Notes: a model not told the origin generated them from the sequence alone. A stretch of 64,000 nucleotides of DNA from Laedolimicola ammoniilytica (GCF_025567165.1 NZ_JAOQKC010000001.1:124001-188000), one strand, 5' to 3'; numbered from the stretch's first letter, positions 31,559 through 41,307 are shown. Numbers and translations: made by a program.

Positions 31559-34500
31559 ATGTACAACAAAGTATCAACCGACCTGAATTTCGTCGGCCGT
31601 GAGAAAGAGATTGAAAAGTTCTGGGATGAAAATCACATTTTCGAGAAGAGCATGGACAGCCGCAAGGAAGGCGAGACCTACACCTTCTACGACGGACCGC
31701 CTACCGCCAATGGTAAACCCCATATCGGCCATGTGCTGACCCGTGTTATCAAGGATATGATCCCCAGATACCGCACCATGAAGGGCTACATGGTACCGAG
31801 AAAGGCCGGCTGGGATACCCACGGACTTCCGGTAGAGCTGGAGGTCGAGAAGATGCTGGGTCTGGACGGCAAGGAGCAGATCGAGCAGTACGGCCTGGAC
31901 CCGTTCATCCGCAAATGTAAAGAGAGCGTCTGGAAATACAAGGGCATGTGGGAGGATTTCTCCGGCACCGTAGGTTTCTGGGCAGACATGGAGCATCCGT
32001 TTGTCACATACGATGACAACTACATCGAGTCCGAGTGGTGGGCGCTGAAGGAGATCTGGAAGAAGGGCCTGCTGTACAAGGGCTTCAAGATCGTTCCCTA
32101 CTGCCCGCGCTGTGGTACCCCCCTTTCCAGCCATGAGGTAGCCCAGGGCTACAAGCAGGTGAAGGAGCGCTCCGCCATCGTCCGCTTCAAGGTAAAGGAT
32201 GAGGACGCGTACTTCCTGGCATGGACCACCACCCCCTGGACCCTGCCGTCCAACGTGGGTCTGTGTATGAACCCCAGCGACACCTACGTAAAGGTCAAGG
32301 CAGCAGACGGCTACACCTACTACCTGGCAGAGGCCCTGGCAGACAAGGTGCTGGGCGGTCTCGCAGAGGAAGGCAAGCCCGCCTACGAGGTTCTGGAAAA
32401 ATATGTCGGAAAAGATCTGGAGTACAAGGAGTACGAGCCGCTGTTTGCCTGCGCCGGAGAGGCAGCTGCAAAGCAGCATAAGAAAGGTTTCTATGTAACG
32501 GTAGACAACTATGTCAGCATGTCCGATGGTACCGGTATCGTTCATATCGCGCCGGCCTTCGGTGAGGACGACGGACGTGTGGGCCGCAACTACGACCTGC
32601 CCTTCGTACAGTTCGTGGACGGCAAGGGTAACATGACCGCCGAGACGCCGTATGCAGGTATGTTTGTAAAGAAGGCTGACCCCGAAGTCCTGAAGGATCT
32701 GGACGCAGAGGGCAAGCTTTTTGACGCGCCCAAGTTCGAGCATGATTACCCGTTCTGCTGGCGCTGCGACACACCGCTTATCTACTACGCGCGTGAGTCC
32801 TGGTTCATCAAAATGACCGCGGTAAAGGATGACCTGATCCGCAATAACAATACCATCAACTGGATCCCGGAGAGCATCGGTAAGGGACGTTTCGGCGACT
32901 GGCTGGAGAACATTCAGGACTGGGGCGTAAGCCGTAACCGTTACTGGGGAACTCCGCTGAACATCTGGGAGTGTGAAGGCTGCGGACACCAGGAGTCCAT
33001 CGGAAGCAGAGAAGAACTTTATGAAATGAGCGGCGACGAGAACGCGAAGACCGTCGAGTTCCATCGCCCGTACATTGACCAGATCACCATGAAATGCCCC
33101 TGCTGTGGCAAGACCATGCGCCGCGTACCGGAGGTACTGGACTGCTGGTTCGACTCCGGAGCGATGCCCTTCGCGCAGCATCATTACCCGTTTGAAAATC
33201 AGGAGCTGTTCCATCAGCAGTTCCCGGCACAGTTTATCTCCGAGGCCGTAGACCAGACCCGAGGCTGGTTCTACTCCCTGCTGGCAGAGTCCACGCTTCT
33301 GTTCAACAAGGCTCCTTACGAGAACGTCATCGTTCTGGGCCATGTACAGGATGAGAACGGCCAGAAGATGAGTAAGTCCAAGGGAAATGCGGTAGATCCC
33401 TTTGACGCGCTGGATAAATACGGCGCAGACGCCATCCGCTGGTATTTCTACATCAACAGCGCGCCCTGGCTGCCCAACCGTTTCCACGGAAAGGCCGTAC
33501 AGGAAGGACAGCGTAAATTCATGGGTACCCTTTGGAACACCTATGCGTTCTTCGTGCTGTATGCCAACATTGACGAATTTGACGCAACGAAGTATGAGCT
33601 GAATTATGATTCCCTGAGTGTCATGGACAAATGGCTTCTGTCCAAGCTGAACACCGTAGTAGGCGAGGTAGACGATAACCTGAACAATTACCGGATCCCG
33701 GAGGCAGCAAGAGCCCTTCAGGAGTTCGTGGACGATATGTCCAACTGGTATGTACGCCGCAGCCGTGAGCGTTTCTGGGCAAAGGGCATGGAGCAGGATA
33801 AGATCAATGCTTATATGACCCTGTATACCTCCCTGGTAACCATTTCCAAGGCGGCAGCGCCCATGGTACCCTTCATGACAGAAGAAATTTACCAGAATCT
33901 GGTAAGAAGCATCGACAAGGATGCTCCCGAGAGCATCCATCTGTGCGACTTCCCGACTGTAAACAAGGCATGGATCAACGAAGAGCTGGAGCGCGATATG
34001 GATGAGGTTCTGAAGATCGTTGTGATGGGCCGTGCGTGCCGTAACACCGCGAACATCAAGAACCGTCAGCCCATTGCCCAGATGTATGTAAAGGCTCCCT
34101 ACAAGCTGGCTGAGTACTACTGCGAGATTATCGAGGACGAGCTGAACGTGAAAAAGGTAGACTTTACCGACGACGTCCGCGCATTTACCACATATAGCTT
34201 CAAACCGCAGCTGAAGACCGTAGGACCCAAGTACGGCAAGTTCCTGAACGGCATCCGCCAGCACCTGTCTGAGGTGGACGGCAATACCGCCATGGACGAG
34301 CTGAAGGAGAAGGGAAGCCTCACATTTGACGTAAACGGTACAAATGTGGTATTATCTGAAGAGGATCTGCTGATTGACATGGCGCAGACCGAAGGCTTTG
34401 TATCTGACGGTGACAATACCATCACCGTAGTGCTGGACACCAAGCTCACACCGGAACTGATCGAGGAGGGCTTTGTCCGCGAGATCATCAGCAAGGTGCA

Positions 34501-34714
34501 GACCATGCGGAAAGAGGCAGATTTCCAGGTAACCGACAAGATCGTGATTTCCTGCAAGGGCAATGAGAAGATCGAAGAGCTGATCAGGGCCAATGCGGAT
34601 CAGATCAAGTCCGAGGTTCTGGCAGTGGATGTGAAGTTCGACGAGGCCAATGGCTACGTGAAGGACTGGAGTATCAACGGCGAGAATGTTACCATGGGCG
34701 TAGAGCGCGCGTAA
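31559..34714 (+). CDS. ileS: Isoleucyl-tRNA synthetase, IleS2 type
   Basis: Charges tRNA-Ile; class I enzyme with an HIGH motif at residues 55-58 (TANGKPHIGH) and KMSKS near residue 603 (GQKMSKSKGNA). The N-terminal FYDGPPTANG wording and Cys clusters (CPRCGTP, CEGCGH, CPCCGK) are those of the eukaryote-like IleS2 class, which is usually insensitive to mupirocin. The 1051-residue length fits. The editing domain lies in the CP1 insertion (about 200-400). The start is ATG 31559 after AGGAGG. It is controlled by the T-box upstream. The frame is intact. Confidence 0.95.
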   Translation: MYNKVSTDLNFVGREKEIEKFWDENHIFEKSMDSRKEGETYTFYDGPPTANGKPHIGHVLTRVIKDMIPRYRTMKGYMVPRKAGWDTHGLPVELEVEKMLGLDGKEQIEQYGLDPFIRKCKESVWKYKGMWEDFSGTVGFWADMEHPFVTYDDNYIESEWWALKEIWKKGLLYKGFKIVPYCPRCGTPLSSHEVAQGYKQVKERSAIVRFKVKDEDAYFLAWTTTPWTLPSNVGLCMNPSDTYVKVKAADGYTYYLAEALADKVLGGLAEEGKPAYEVLEKYVGKDLEYKEYEPLFACAGEAAAKQHKKGFYVTVDNYVSMSDGTGIVHIAPAFGEDDGRVGRNYDLPFVQFVDGKGNMTAETPYAGMFVKKADPEVLKDLDAEGKLFDAPKFEHDYPFCWRCDTPLIYYARESWFIKMTAVKDDLIRNNNTINWIPESIGKGRFGDWLENIQDWGVSRNRYWGTPLNIWECEGCGHQESIGSREELYEMSGDENAKTVEFHRPYIDQITMKCPCCGKTMRRVPEVLDCWFDSGAMPFAQHHYPFENQELFHQQFPAQFISEAVDQTRGWFYSLLAESTLLFNKAPYENVIVLGHVQDENGQKMSKSKGNAVDPFDALDKYGADAIRWYFYINSAPWLPNRFHGKAVQEGQRKFMGTLWNTYAFFVLYANIDEFDATKYELNYDSLSVMDKWLLSKLNTVVGEVDDNLNNYRIPEAARALQEFVDDMSNWYVRRSRERFWAKGMEQDKINAYMTLYTSLVTISKAAAPMVPFMTEEIYQNLVRSIDKDAPESIHLCDFPTVNKAWINEELERDMDEVLKIVVMGRACRNTANIKNRQPIAQMYVKAPYKLAEYYCEIIEDELNVKKVDFTDDVRAFTTYSFKPQLKTVGPKYGKFLNGIRQHLSEVDGNTAMDELKEKGSLTFDVNGTNVVLSEEDLLIDMAQTEGFVSDGDNTITVVLDTKLTPELIEEGFVREIISKVQTMRKEADFQVTDKIVISCKGNEKIEELIRANADQIKSEVLAVDVKFDEANGYVKDWSINGENVTMGVERA

Positions 34715-34833
34715 GCGCGTTCTGGTCTTGCAGCACGAAATGATGCGGACAGCATACTTTCTGTGCATTGCGAAGCGTGTCACTGTGAACGGAGTGAACA
34801 GTGATAAACGGTATCAAAGAGGAGGAAACTATT

Positions 34834-37320
34834 ATGAATAAGAGACCCTTCGACAAGGAACTCTTTAAGAGAAGCGTAGTTTACAACGTGAAGACTCTGT
34901 ACCGGACACCCATTGAAGAGGCAACACAGCACCAGATTTTTCATGCGGTAGCGCTGGCTACCAAGGACGCGATCATCGACGCATGGATTGCAACCCAGGA
35001 GCAGATGAAAAAGCAGGATCCGAAGATCGTGTATTACATGTCCATGGAATTTTTGATGGGCCGTGCTCTTGGCAATAACCTGATTAACCTAACCTATTAT
35101 GACGAAGTAAAGGAAGCTCTGGAGGAGCTGGGCTGCGATCTGAACGTAATCGAGGATCAGGAGCCGGACGCAGCTCTGGGAAGACTGGCAGCCTGCTTCC
35201 TGGATTCTCTGGCAACCCTGGGTTATGCGGCATACGGCTGCGGCATCCGTTACCGCTATGGTATGTTCAAGCAGAAAATTGAGAACGGATATCAGAAAGA
35301 AATTCCCGACGACTGGCTTGTGGACGGCAATCCCTTCGAGCTCCGCCGTCCGGAGTACGCGAAGATCGTCAAGTTCGGCGGCTACGTAGACGTAGAGGTC
35401 GATCAGAACGGCAAGAACCATTTTATCCAGAAGGGCTATCAGGCCGTACGGGCTATCCCCTGCGACCTTCCGGTAGTAGGCTATGGCAATAACGTAGTGA
35501 ATACCCTTCGTATCTGGGACGCAGAGGCCATGAATACCTTCCGCCTGGACGCCTTCGACAAGGGCGATTATCAGCAGGCCGTAGAGGAAGAAAACCTGGC
35601 GAAGCTGCTGGTAGAGGTTCTGTACCCCAACGACAACCATATGGCAGGCAAGGAGCTGCGTCTGAAGCAGCAGTATTTCTTTATTTCCGCCAGCGTGCAG
35701 GAGGCCATTGCCCGTTATAAGAGAAATCATGACGACATCCGCAAGTTCTACGAGAAGGCGGCGTTCCAGCTGAACGATACCCATCCGACTGTAGCGGTAG
35801 CCGAGCTGATGCGTATCCTCATCGACGAGGAAGGCCTGGAGTGGGACGAGGCATGGGATGTAACGACTAAGACCTGCGCTTACACCAACCACACCATCAT
35901 GGCAGAGGCCCTGGAGAAATGGCCTATCGAGCTGTTCTCCCGTCTGCTTCCCCGTGTATACCAGATCGTGGAGGAGATCAACCGTCGTTTTGTACTGGAT
36001 ATCCAGGCAAAATATCCGGGCGATCAGGAGAAGATCCGCAAGATGGCTATCATTTACGACGGACAGGTCAAGATGGCTCATCTGGCTATCGCGGCAGGCC
36101 ATTCTGTAAACGGCGTAGCGAGACTGCATACAGAGATCCTGAAAAAGCAGGAGCTGAAGGATTTCTACGAGATGATGCCGGAGAAGTTCAACAACAAGAC
36201 CAACGGTATTACCCAGCGTCGTTTCCTGCTTCACGGCAATCCGCTGCTGGCTCAGTGGGTGACCGACCACATCGGCGACGAGTGGATCACCGACCTGTCC
36301 CAGATCAGCAAGCTGAAAGTCTACGCAGACGACGAGAAGGCGCAGCAGGAGTTCATGAACATCAAGTATCAGAACAAGGTGCGTCTGGCGAAATACATCC
36401 AGGAGCACAACGGCGTCACCGTAGACCCGCGCTCCATCTTCGATGTACAGGTTAAGAGATTGCATGAGTACAAGCGTCAGCTGCTGAACATCCTGCATGT
36501 GATGTATCTGTATAATAAGATCAAAGAGCATCCGGATATGGAATTCTATCCGAGAACCTTTATCTTCGGAGCAAAGGCAGCAGCAGGCTACCGCCGCGCG
36601 AAGCTGACCATCAAGCTTATCAACTCCGTGGCAGACGTGATCAACAACGACGCGTCTATTAGCGGCAAGATCAAGGTTGTCTTTATCGAGGATTACCGTG
36701 TCTCCAACGCAGAGCTGATCTTCGCTGCAGCAGATGTATCTGAGCAGATCTCTACCGCCAGCAAGGAGGCGTCCGGTACCGGTAACATGAAGTTCATGCT
36801 GAACGGAGCCCTGACCATCGGAACCATGGACGGTGCAAATGTGGAAATGGTAGAAGAGATGGGTGAGGAAAACGCCTTTATCTTCGGTCTGAGCGCAGAC
36901 GAGGTTATCAATTATGAGCAGCATGGCGGCTACAATCCCATGGATATCTTCAATTCCGATCAGGATATCCGTCACGTGCTGATGCAGCTGATCAATGGTT
37001 ATTATGCACCCCAGGATCCGGAGATGTTCCGCGACCTGTATGATTCTCTGCTGAATACGAACAACAGCGATCGGGCAGATACCTACTTCATCCTGAAGGA
37101 TTTCCGGTCCTATGCAGAGACCCATGCCAAGATCGAGTCTGTATACCGAGACGAGAAGCAGTGGGCAAAGAAGGCTCTCTGGAATACCGCATGCAGCGGC
37201 AAGTTCTCTTCCGACCGAACCATCCAGGAGTACGTGGACGATATCTGGCATCTGGATAAGATGACGGTAGAGCTTCCGAAGGAAGATATGGAAGTCAGCG
37301 GCAAAAAGGCTGCAAAATAA
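34834..37320 (+). CDS. glgP: Glycogen/maltodextrin phosphorylase
   Basis: Releases glucose 1-phosphate from alpha-1,4-glucans by phosphorolysis; GT35 family, pyridoxal-phosphate dependent. The 828-residue protein shows the PLP-site signature EASGTGNMKFMLNGALTIGT with the lysine at about residue 653, and the phosphate-site 'RRFLLHGNPLLAQWV' region earlier. Start ATG 34834 follows AGGAGGAAAC. It has its own terminator (37335-37367). It probably supplies glucose 1-phosphate for the phosphohexomutase at 62217. The MalP/GlgP distinction cannot be made here. Confidence 0.9.
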   Translation: MNKRPFDKELFKRSVVYNVKTLYRTPIEEATQHQIFHAVALATKDAIIDAWIATQEQMKKQDPKIVYYMSMEFLMGRALGNNLINLTYYDEVKEALEELGCDLNVIEDQEPDAALGRLAACFLDSLATLGYAAYGCGIRYRYGMFKQKIENGYQKEIPDDWLVDGNPFELRRPEYAKIVKFGGYVDVEVDQNGKNHFIQKGYQAVRAIPCDLPVVGYGNNVVNTLRIWDAEAMNTFRLDAFDKGDYQQAVEEENLAKLLVEVLYPNDNHMAGKELRLKQQYFFISASVQEAIARYKRNHDDIRKFYEKAAFQLNDTHPTVAVAELMRILIDEEGLEWDEAWDVTTKTCAYTNHTIMAEALEKWPIELFSRLLPRVYQIVEEINRRFVLDIQAKYPGDQEKIRKMAIIYDGQVKMAHLAIAAGHSVNGVARLHTEILKKQELKDFYEMMPEKFNNKTNGITQRRFLLHGNPLLAQWVTDHIGDEWITDLSQISKLKVYADDEKAQQEFMNIKYQNKVRLAKYIQEHNGVTVDPRSIFDVQVKRLHEYKRQLLNILHVMYLYNKIKEHPDMEFYPRTFIFGAKAAAGYRRAKLTIKLINSVADVINNDASISGKIKVVFIEDYRVSNAELIFAAADVSEQISTASKEASGTGNMKFMLNGALTIGTMDGANVEMVEEMGEENAFIFGLSADEVINYEQHGGYNPMDIFNSDQDIRHVLMQLINGYYAPQDPEMFRDLYDSLLNTNNSDRADTYFILKDFRSYAETHAKIESVYRDEKQWAKKALWNTACSGKFSSDRTIQEYVDDIWHLDKMTVELPKEDMEVSGKKAAK

Positions 37321-37334
37321 AGGGTAGATGACAA

Positions 37335-37367
37335 AAGGACAGACGTTTTCGGGCGTCTGTCCTTTTT
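37335..37367 (+). terminator. Terminator of glgP
   Basis: AAGGACAGACG and CGTCTGTCCTT form an 11-bp stem with loop TTTTCGGG, followed by TTT. It merges into a copy of the structured repeat that begins at 37363. Confidence 0.85.
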
Positions 37368-37510
37368 ATGGAATAGGAAATTCCGATAGAATTCCCTATT
37401 CCATAAAAGCAAGCAGAGCTTGCAAAGATGCGCACTCGGCGCAGTGGTAGATGGTTGCTGAAGCAACCGCTCCTCGGCGCGAGAATGTGCCAATGGCACA
37501 TTCTTTTTCA
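37363..37510. repeat. Structured repeat, copy A1 (148 bp)
   Basis: Almost identical to 46554-46701 (two differences seen over 148 bp). It folds into a long hairpin (TATGGAATAGG/CCTATTCCATA), a small stem GCAAG/CTTGC, a stem GGTTGC-tgaa-GCAACC and a terminal stem GAATGTGCC-aat-GGCACATTC followed by T-rich sequence. The copy has one mismatch in the middle stem (GGCGC versus GCTCC). Confidence 0.85.
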
Positions 37511-37578
37511 TGTAACAGGAAATTCCATTGCAAAATGGGGTGAAATCGTGTATGGTTAAGAAAAAGGGGGTCAGGCTT

Positions 37579-38349
37579 ATGTATAATGAACATCAGAAAC
37601 CTTACCATATCGGATTTATCAATGAAGCCGGGGCGCGCTACGCCATTCTGCCGGGCGATCCGGGGCGGGTGGAGAAAATCGCTGCGCACCTTGCAAATCC
37701 GCGATTTGTGGCACAAAACCGGGAATACACCACCTGGGTGGGCGAGATTGAGGGGGAACCAGTATATGTTATGTCAACTGGTATGGGCGGTCCCTCAGCG
37801 GCCATCGGCATCGAGGAGCTGCATCAGATTGGCGTGGATACGGTTATCCGCATCGGCACCTGCGGTGGCATGGCCCTGCCGGTGAAGGGCGGCGATCTGG
37901 TGGTGGCCACCGGAGCCATCCGCATGGAAGGCACCTCCAAGGAGTACGTGCCAGTGGAATTTCCGGCCATCGCCCATCTGGATGTGACCAATGCGCTGGT
38001 AAACAGCGCAAAGGAGCTGGGCCATACGTATCACGCGGGCGTGGTTCAGTGCAAGGATTCCTTCTACGGCCAGCATAGCCCGGAACGGATGCCGGCAGGC
38101 TACGAGCTCATGAGCAAATGGGACGCCTGGATCAAGGCAGGCTGCCTGGCTTCGGAGATGGAGAGCGCGGCGGTCTTCATCGTGTCGCAGATCCTGGGCA
38201 TGCGCGCGGGCTGCGTGCTGAATGTGCTCTGGAATCAGGAGCGCAGGAAGCAGGGCCTTAGTGACAGCGAAAGTCAGGATATGACGGCGGCTATCGACGT
38301 GAGTGTGGAGGCCATTCGGAAGCTGATTCTGGCAGATAGAGAGAAATAG
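37579..38349 (+). CDS. udp: Uridine phosphorylase
   Basis: Cleaves uridine to uracil and ribose 1-phosphate in pyrimidine salvage. The 256-residue protein belongs to the nucleoside phosphorylase PNP/UDP family: ILPGDPGRVEKIA, 'VMSTGMGGPSAAIGIEEL' and 'IRIGTCGGM' are family landmarks, and CLASEMESAAVFIVSQI is the active-site helix. The start at 37579 follows a G-rich ribosome site; an ATG at 37552 lies within a poorer context. It stands alone between a repeat copy and the SpoIID-like gene and is followed by a strong terminator. Confidence 0.9.
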   Translation: MYNEHQKPYHIGFINEAGARYAILPGDPGRVEKIAAHLANPRFVAQNREYTTWVGEIEGEPVYVMSTGMGGPSAAIGIEELHQIGVDTVIRIGTCGGMALPVKGGDLVVATGAIRMEGTSKEYVPVEFPAIAHLDVTNALVNSAKELGHTYHAGVVQCKDSFYGQHSPERMPAGYELMSKWDAWIKAGCLASEMESAAVFIVSQILGMRAGCVLNVLWNQERRKQGLSDSESQDMTAAIDVSVEAIRKLILADREK

Positions 38350-38364
38350 AGTTATGTAAACTAA

Positions 38365-38400
38365 AAAGAGAAACAGGCGGCGGTCTGTTTCTCTTTTTTT
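38365..38400 (+). terminator. Terminator of udp
   Basis: AAAGAGAAACAG (38365-38376) and CTGTTTCTCTTT (38385-38396) form a 12-bp perfect stem followed by TTTT. Confidence 0.9.
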
Positions 38401-38416
38401 ATGCATAAGCTGTAGA

Positions 38417-39325
38417 ATGAGAGAAAAAATGAAGACAGTCCTTTCGATTTTGATGATCCTGCTTTTGCTGCCCTATGTGGCGGTGGTGCTCTGTACGGGT
38501 GAGGTGAATGTGGGAGGAGGTGAGGAGGAACAGCCGACCATTGAGCGCTGCGTGGCAGGGATTCTGCCCATGCAGATCCCGGTGACCTGCGAGCCGGAAG
38601 CCCTGAAGGCCCAGGCGGTGGTGATCCGGACGAATCTGCTTCGAAAAGCGATGGAATATGATGGAACAGACGACTGGCAGCAGGCGGCGGAGAAACTTCA
38701 GGAAACGGACCTGGAGGCGCTGGGATTCACTGCCTGCACCGAGGAAACAGCCGCGGAGCTCTGGAATTATGAAAACCGGGAGCGCTATCTGAAAAAATGC
38801 CGTCAGGCAGCCGAAGAGACCAAAGGGCAGGTGCTGGCCCTGGATGGAACTCTGCCGGATCTGCCCTACCATGCGGTGAGCGCCGGAAAAACCCGGGCCG
38901 GAAGCGCGTTGGGGGCAGATTACGCCTATCTGACTTCTGTGGAATGTGAGAATGATTTGGAATCTGCGGATTATCTGAAGATCACGTATTTTCCGGACAT
39001 GACGCTTCCGGTGATCCGGGGGCGGGACAGCGCCGGATATGTGACGGAGGTGCAGGCAGGCGACGAGATTCTGACCGGCGAGGCCTTCCGTTTCCGCTAT
39101 GGCCTGAACTCCAGCTGCTTCACCGCGGAGGAGACGGACGGGGGCGTCCGTATCGTGACCCGAGGACTGGGCCACGGCTTCGGCATGAGCCTGTATGCAG
39201 CCAACCGGATGGCGGAGGAGGGGCAGGACTATCGGGCAATTTTGACATATTTTTATAAAAATCTGGATTGTATAAGCATCACCGAAAATGGCTATCCTAG
39301 GGATAGCGAGAAACAAGCGGAATAA
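38417..39325 (+). CDS. SpoIID-domain peptidoglycan transglycosylase
   Basis: A 302-residue protein like stage II sporulation protein D, a lytic transglycosylase that helps drive engulfment of the forespore. It has an N-terminal membrane segment (residues 7-27), the SpoIID motif with catalytic Glu61 (PEALKAQAVVIRT), and a C-terminal RGLGHGFGMSLYAANRMAEE motif conserved in the family. It is followed by a SpoIIQ-like gene with 18 bp between; both act at the engulfing membrane. An engulfment role is inferred. Confidence 0.85.
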   Translation: MREKMKTVLSILMILLLLPYVAVVLCTGEVNVGGGEEEQPTIERCVAGILPMQIPVTCEPEALKAQAVVIRTNLLRKAMEYDGTDDWQQAAEKLQETDLEALGFTACTEETAAELWNYENRERYLKKCRQAAEETKGQVLALDGTLPDLPYHAVSAGKTRAGSALGADYAYLTSVECENDLESADYLKITYFPDMTLPVIRGRDSAGYVTEVQAGDEILTGEAFRFRYGLNSSCFTAEETDGGVRIVTRGLGHGFGMSLYAANRMAEEGQDYRAILTYFYKNLDCISITENGYPRDSEKQAE

Positions 39326-39343
39326 ATCATAGAGGTGAAGCTT

Positions 39344-40186
39344 ATGACAGGAAAAAAGAAACGGCAGACCGGCCCGGCGGGCAGAAGAATGGCGACGGTA
39401 GCGCTGAGCCTGTGTCTTCTGGCGGGCGTGACCATGTTCGGCATGTACACGGTGGGAAAGACTGAGGAGCAGCAGAAGAAGCTGGAGCAGGAAATGGCGG
39501 ATGCGGAAAACGCGGCGAAGGCCAGAGAGCAGGAGCTGGCAGCGGCCAGGGAGCAGAAGGCAGCGCAGGCTGAAGAAGAGCGCCAGGCGGCGTCGGGAAG
39601 CGCATCGCGGGATCGGACCGACGAGGAAGTTCCTGCGGAGACGGCGGAAGCGCCGACAGAGGACACGGCCTCGGACAGCCCGGAGCTGGAGAGTGAATAC
39701 GCGGAAATGAATGTGGACGAGCCGGTGATCATCGAGGCCAATGCAGGAGCGGAAGCGCCGCCCCTGTCCTTCTCAGCTGAGACGGGGAAGCTTCTCTGGC
39801 CCATTGCCGGTAATATTCTGGTGGATTACAGCATGGACAAGACCGTGTATTTCCCGACGTTGGACCAGTATAAGTACAATCCGGCTATTATAATAGAAGG
39901 AAGCGTGGATCAGAGCGTCCTGAGCGCTGCCGTCGGAAAGGTGACCTCCATCGAAAATCGGGACGAGACCGGCACGACGATTACCATGGATATCGGCAGC
40001 GGCTATGAGGTCATCTACGGACAGATCAAAGAACCGGCCGTGCAGCAGGGAGACTATGTGCAGGCTGGAGACTTGATAGGATATGTGGCGGAGCCCACCC
40101 GCTTTTACAGCAAGGAGGGCAGCAATCTGTATTTCCAGGTGTTGAAAGATGGGGAGAGCATTAATCCGAAGGAGCTGCTTCCTTAA
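39344..40186 (+). CDS. SpoIIQ-like M23/LytM protein, catalytically degenerate
   Basis: A 280-residue type II membrane protein (membrane segment about 18-39), a charged helical stalk (43-90) and a C-terminal LytM/M23 fold (about 135-280). In active M23 enzymes the metal is held by His-Asp-His; here the expected positions read ILVDYSMDK, VIYGQI and LYFQVLKD, so the histidines are absent. It is likely a structural SpoIIQ partner of SpoIIIAH. GAGGTGAAG precedes ATG 39344, which suits this start. It is downstream of SpoIID, as in several Clostridia. Confidence 0.85.
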   Translation: MTGKKKRQTGPAGRRMATVALSLCLLAGVTMFGMYTVGKTEEQQKKLEQEMADAENAAKAREQELAAAREQKAAQAEEERQAASGSASRDRTDEEVPAETAEAPTEDTASDSPELESEYAEMNVDEPVIIEANAGAEAPPLSFSAETGKLLWPIAGNILVDYSMDKTVYFPTLDQYKYNPAIIIEGSVDQSVLSAAVGKVTSIENRDETGTTITMDIGSGYEVIYGQIKEPAVQQGDYVQAGDLIGYVAEPTRFYSKEGSNLYFQVLKDGESINPKELLP

Positions 40187-40436
40187 GTAAATTCATATCC
40201 GATTCAATAAGCCGTTCCTTCTGGGGGCGGCTTAATTTTTTGATGGCGCATTCCCGCTTCATGGCTTCTTCCTTTGTCTCAAAGATCTCATAATAGACCA
40301 GCTCCACCGGCAGGTGCGCTTTCGTATATTTGGCGCCGCGGCCCGCGTTGTGATCCGCCACGCGCTTCGTCAGATGATTGGTCCAGCCGGTGTAAAGCGA
40401 GCCGTCGCCGCACCGGAGGATGTAGGTGTAATTCAT
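40161..40436 (-). CDS. GIY-YIG nuclease-domain protein
   Basis: A 91-residue protein comprising one GIY-YIG domain of the YhbQ/YazA type: YTYILRCGDGSLYTGWT at the N-terminus gives the GIY-YIG core (Y-I, Y-T-G), with the catalytic Arg in 'HLTKRVADHNAGRGAKYT'. These stand-alone domains are thought to act in DNA repair, but the substrate is unknown. It is convergent with the SpoIIQ-like gene and overlaps its last 26 bp. Confidence 0.9.
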   Translation of the reverse strand: MNYTYILRCGDGSLYTGWTNHLTKRVADHNAGRGAKYTKAHLPVELVYYEIFETKEEAMKRECAIKKLSRPQKERLIESDMNLLKEAAPSD

Positions 40437-40463
40437 AATTTTCTCCCAGGTAAAGGGGATAAA

Positions 40464-40526
40464 AACTCCCTTATATATAGTAGAAATATACGGTTGTAGA
40501 TCATTTCTATTATATATAAAGGAGCT
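40464..40526. repeat. Long AT-rich inverted repeat
   Basis: Two 24-bp arms (40464-40487 and 40503-40526) pair with only three mismatches; the core is TTATATATAGTAGAAAT. It could form a long hairpin. It may be a small mobile repeat or a regulatory RNA structure; no gene starts directly at it. Confidence 0.6.
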
Positions 40527-40591
40527 CTTTCATGCAAATCAGATTAAATACAGAGAGGACAGATCGAGCTAAAATATAACTTCGATTAAAC

Positions 40592-40630
40592 AAAAAGAGA
40601 GGCTCTGCGATTTGCAGAACCTCTCTGGTT
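40592..40630 (-). terminator. Terminator of hemolysin III gene
   Basis: AGAGAGG-c-TCTGC and GCAGA-a-CCTCTCT form a stem; on the minus strand the exit reads TTTTTGTTT. It lies 9 bp after the leftward gene. Confidence 0.75.
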
Positions 40631-40638
40631 TTCCGATT

Positions 40639-41307
40639 TTACAGCCCAATGGGCATCCTTGCCACAAACACATACATCATAATGAAATGACAGATACTCC
40701 CGCCCATCACGAACAGGTGGAAAATCTCATGGGAGCCAAAATACTTATGTCTGGCGTTAAACAGCGGCAGCTTCAGCGCGTAGATAATACCGCCCACCGT
40801 GTAAATGATGCCGCCCGCCAGCAGCCAGCCAAAAGCCGCCGGAGACAGGGAATTCAGAATCTGTGTAAACGCCAGTACGCATACCCAGCCCATGGCGATA
40901 TACAGCACCGAGGAAAACCATTTCGGGCAGGTAATCCAGAACAGCTTCAGGATAATGCCCGCGATGGCGATGCCCCACACGATGGCGCAGAGGGTATATC
41001 CCACCTTGCCGCCCAGCACAATCAGGCACACCGGCGTGTAGGAGCCTGCGATGAGCACGAAAATCATGCAGTGATCGATTTTCCGCAGGATGCGGTTCGT
41101 CCGCTCGGACAGATTCAGCGTGTGATAAGTGGTGCTGGCCGCGTACAGCAGAATCATGCTGACGATAAAAATACTTAAGGAAATGAGATGTATCTTATCG
41201 GGATTACTGGCCGCCCGAATTAAAAGCGGCGTCGCTGCAAAAGCCGCCATCAGCATACCGATAAAATGAGTAATCGCGCTTCCCGGATCCTTGATTTCAA
41301 ACTTCAT
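40639..41307 (-). CDS. Hemolysin III (PAQR/TrhA) family membrane protein
   Basis: A 222-residue protein with about seven membrane helices. The PAQR signature appears in the N-terminal 'SAITHFIGM' and 'TYHTLNLSERTNRILRKIDHCMIFVLIAGSYTP' region and in the C-terminal 'HEIFHLFVMGGSICHFIMM', with the histidines that bind zinc in this family. Members influence membrane fluidity; the hemolysin name is historical. I take the ATG at 41307, with AAAGGGG upstream. Confidence 0.9.
   Translation of the reverse strand: MKFEIKDPGSAITHFIGMLMAAFAATPLLIRAASNPDKIHLISLSIFIVSMILLYAASTTYHTLNLSERTNRILRKIDHCMIFVLIAGSYTPVCLIVLGGKVGYTLCAIVWGIAIAGIILKLFWITCPKWFSSVLYIAMGWVCVLAFTQILNSLSPAAFGWLLAGGIIYTVGGIIYALKLPLFNARHKYFGSHEIFHLFVMGGSICHFIMMYVFVARMPIGL

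Noticed and set aside
31574..34264. 896-residue open frame on the minus strand
   Set aside because: It lies wholly antisense to ileS, a clear gene, and its protein is low quality.
35089..37251. 720-residue open frame on the minus strand
   Set aside because: Antisense to glycogen phosphorylase; no family motif.
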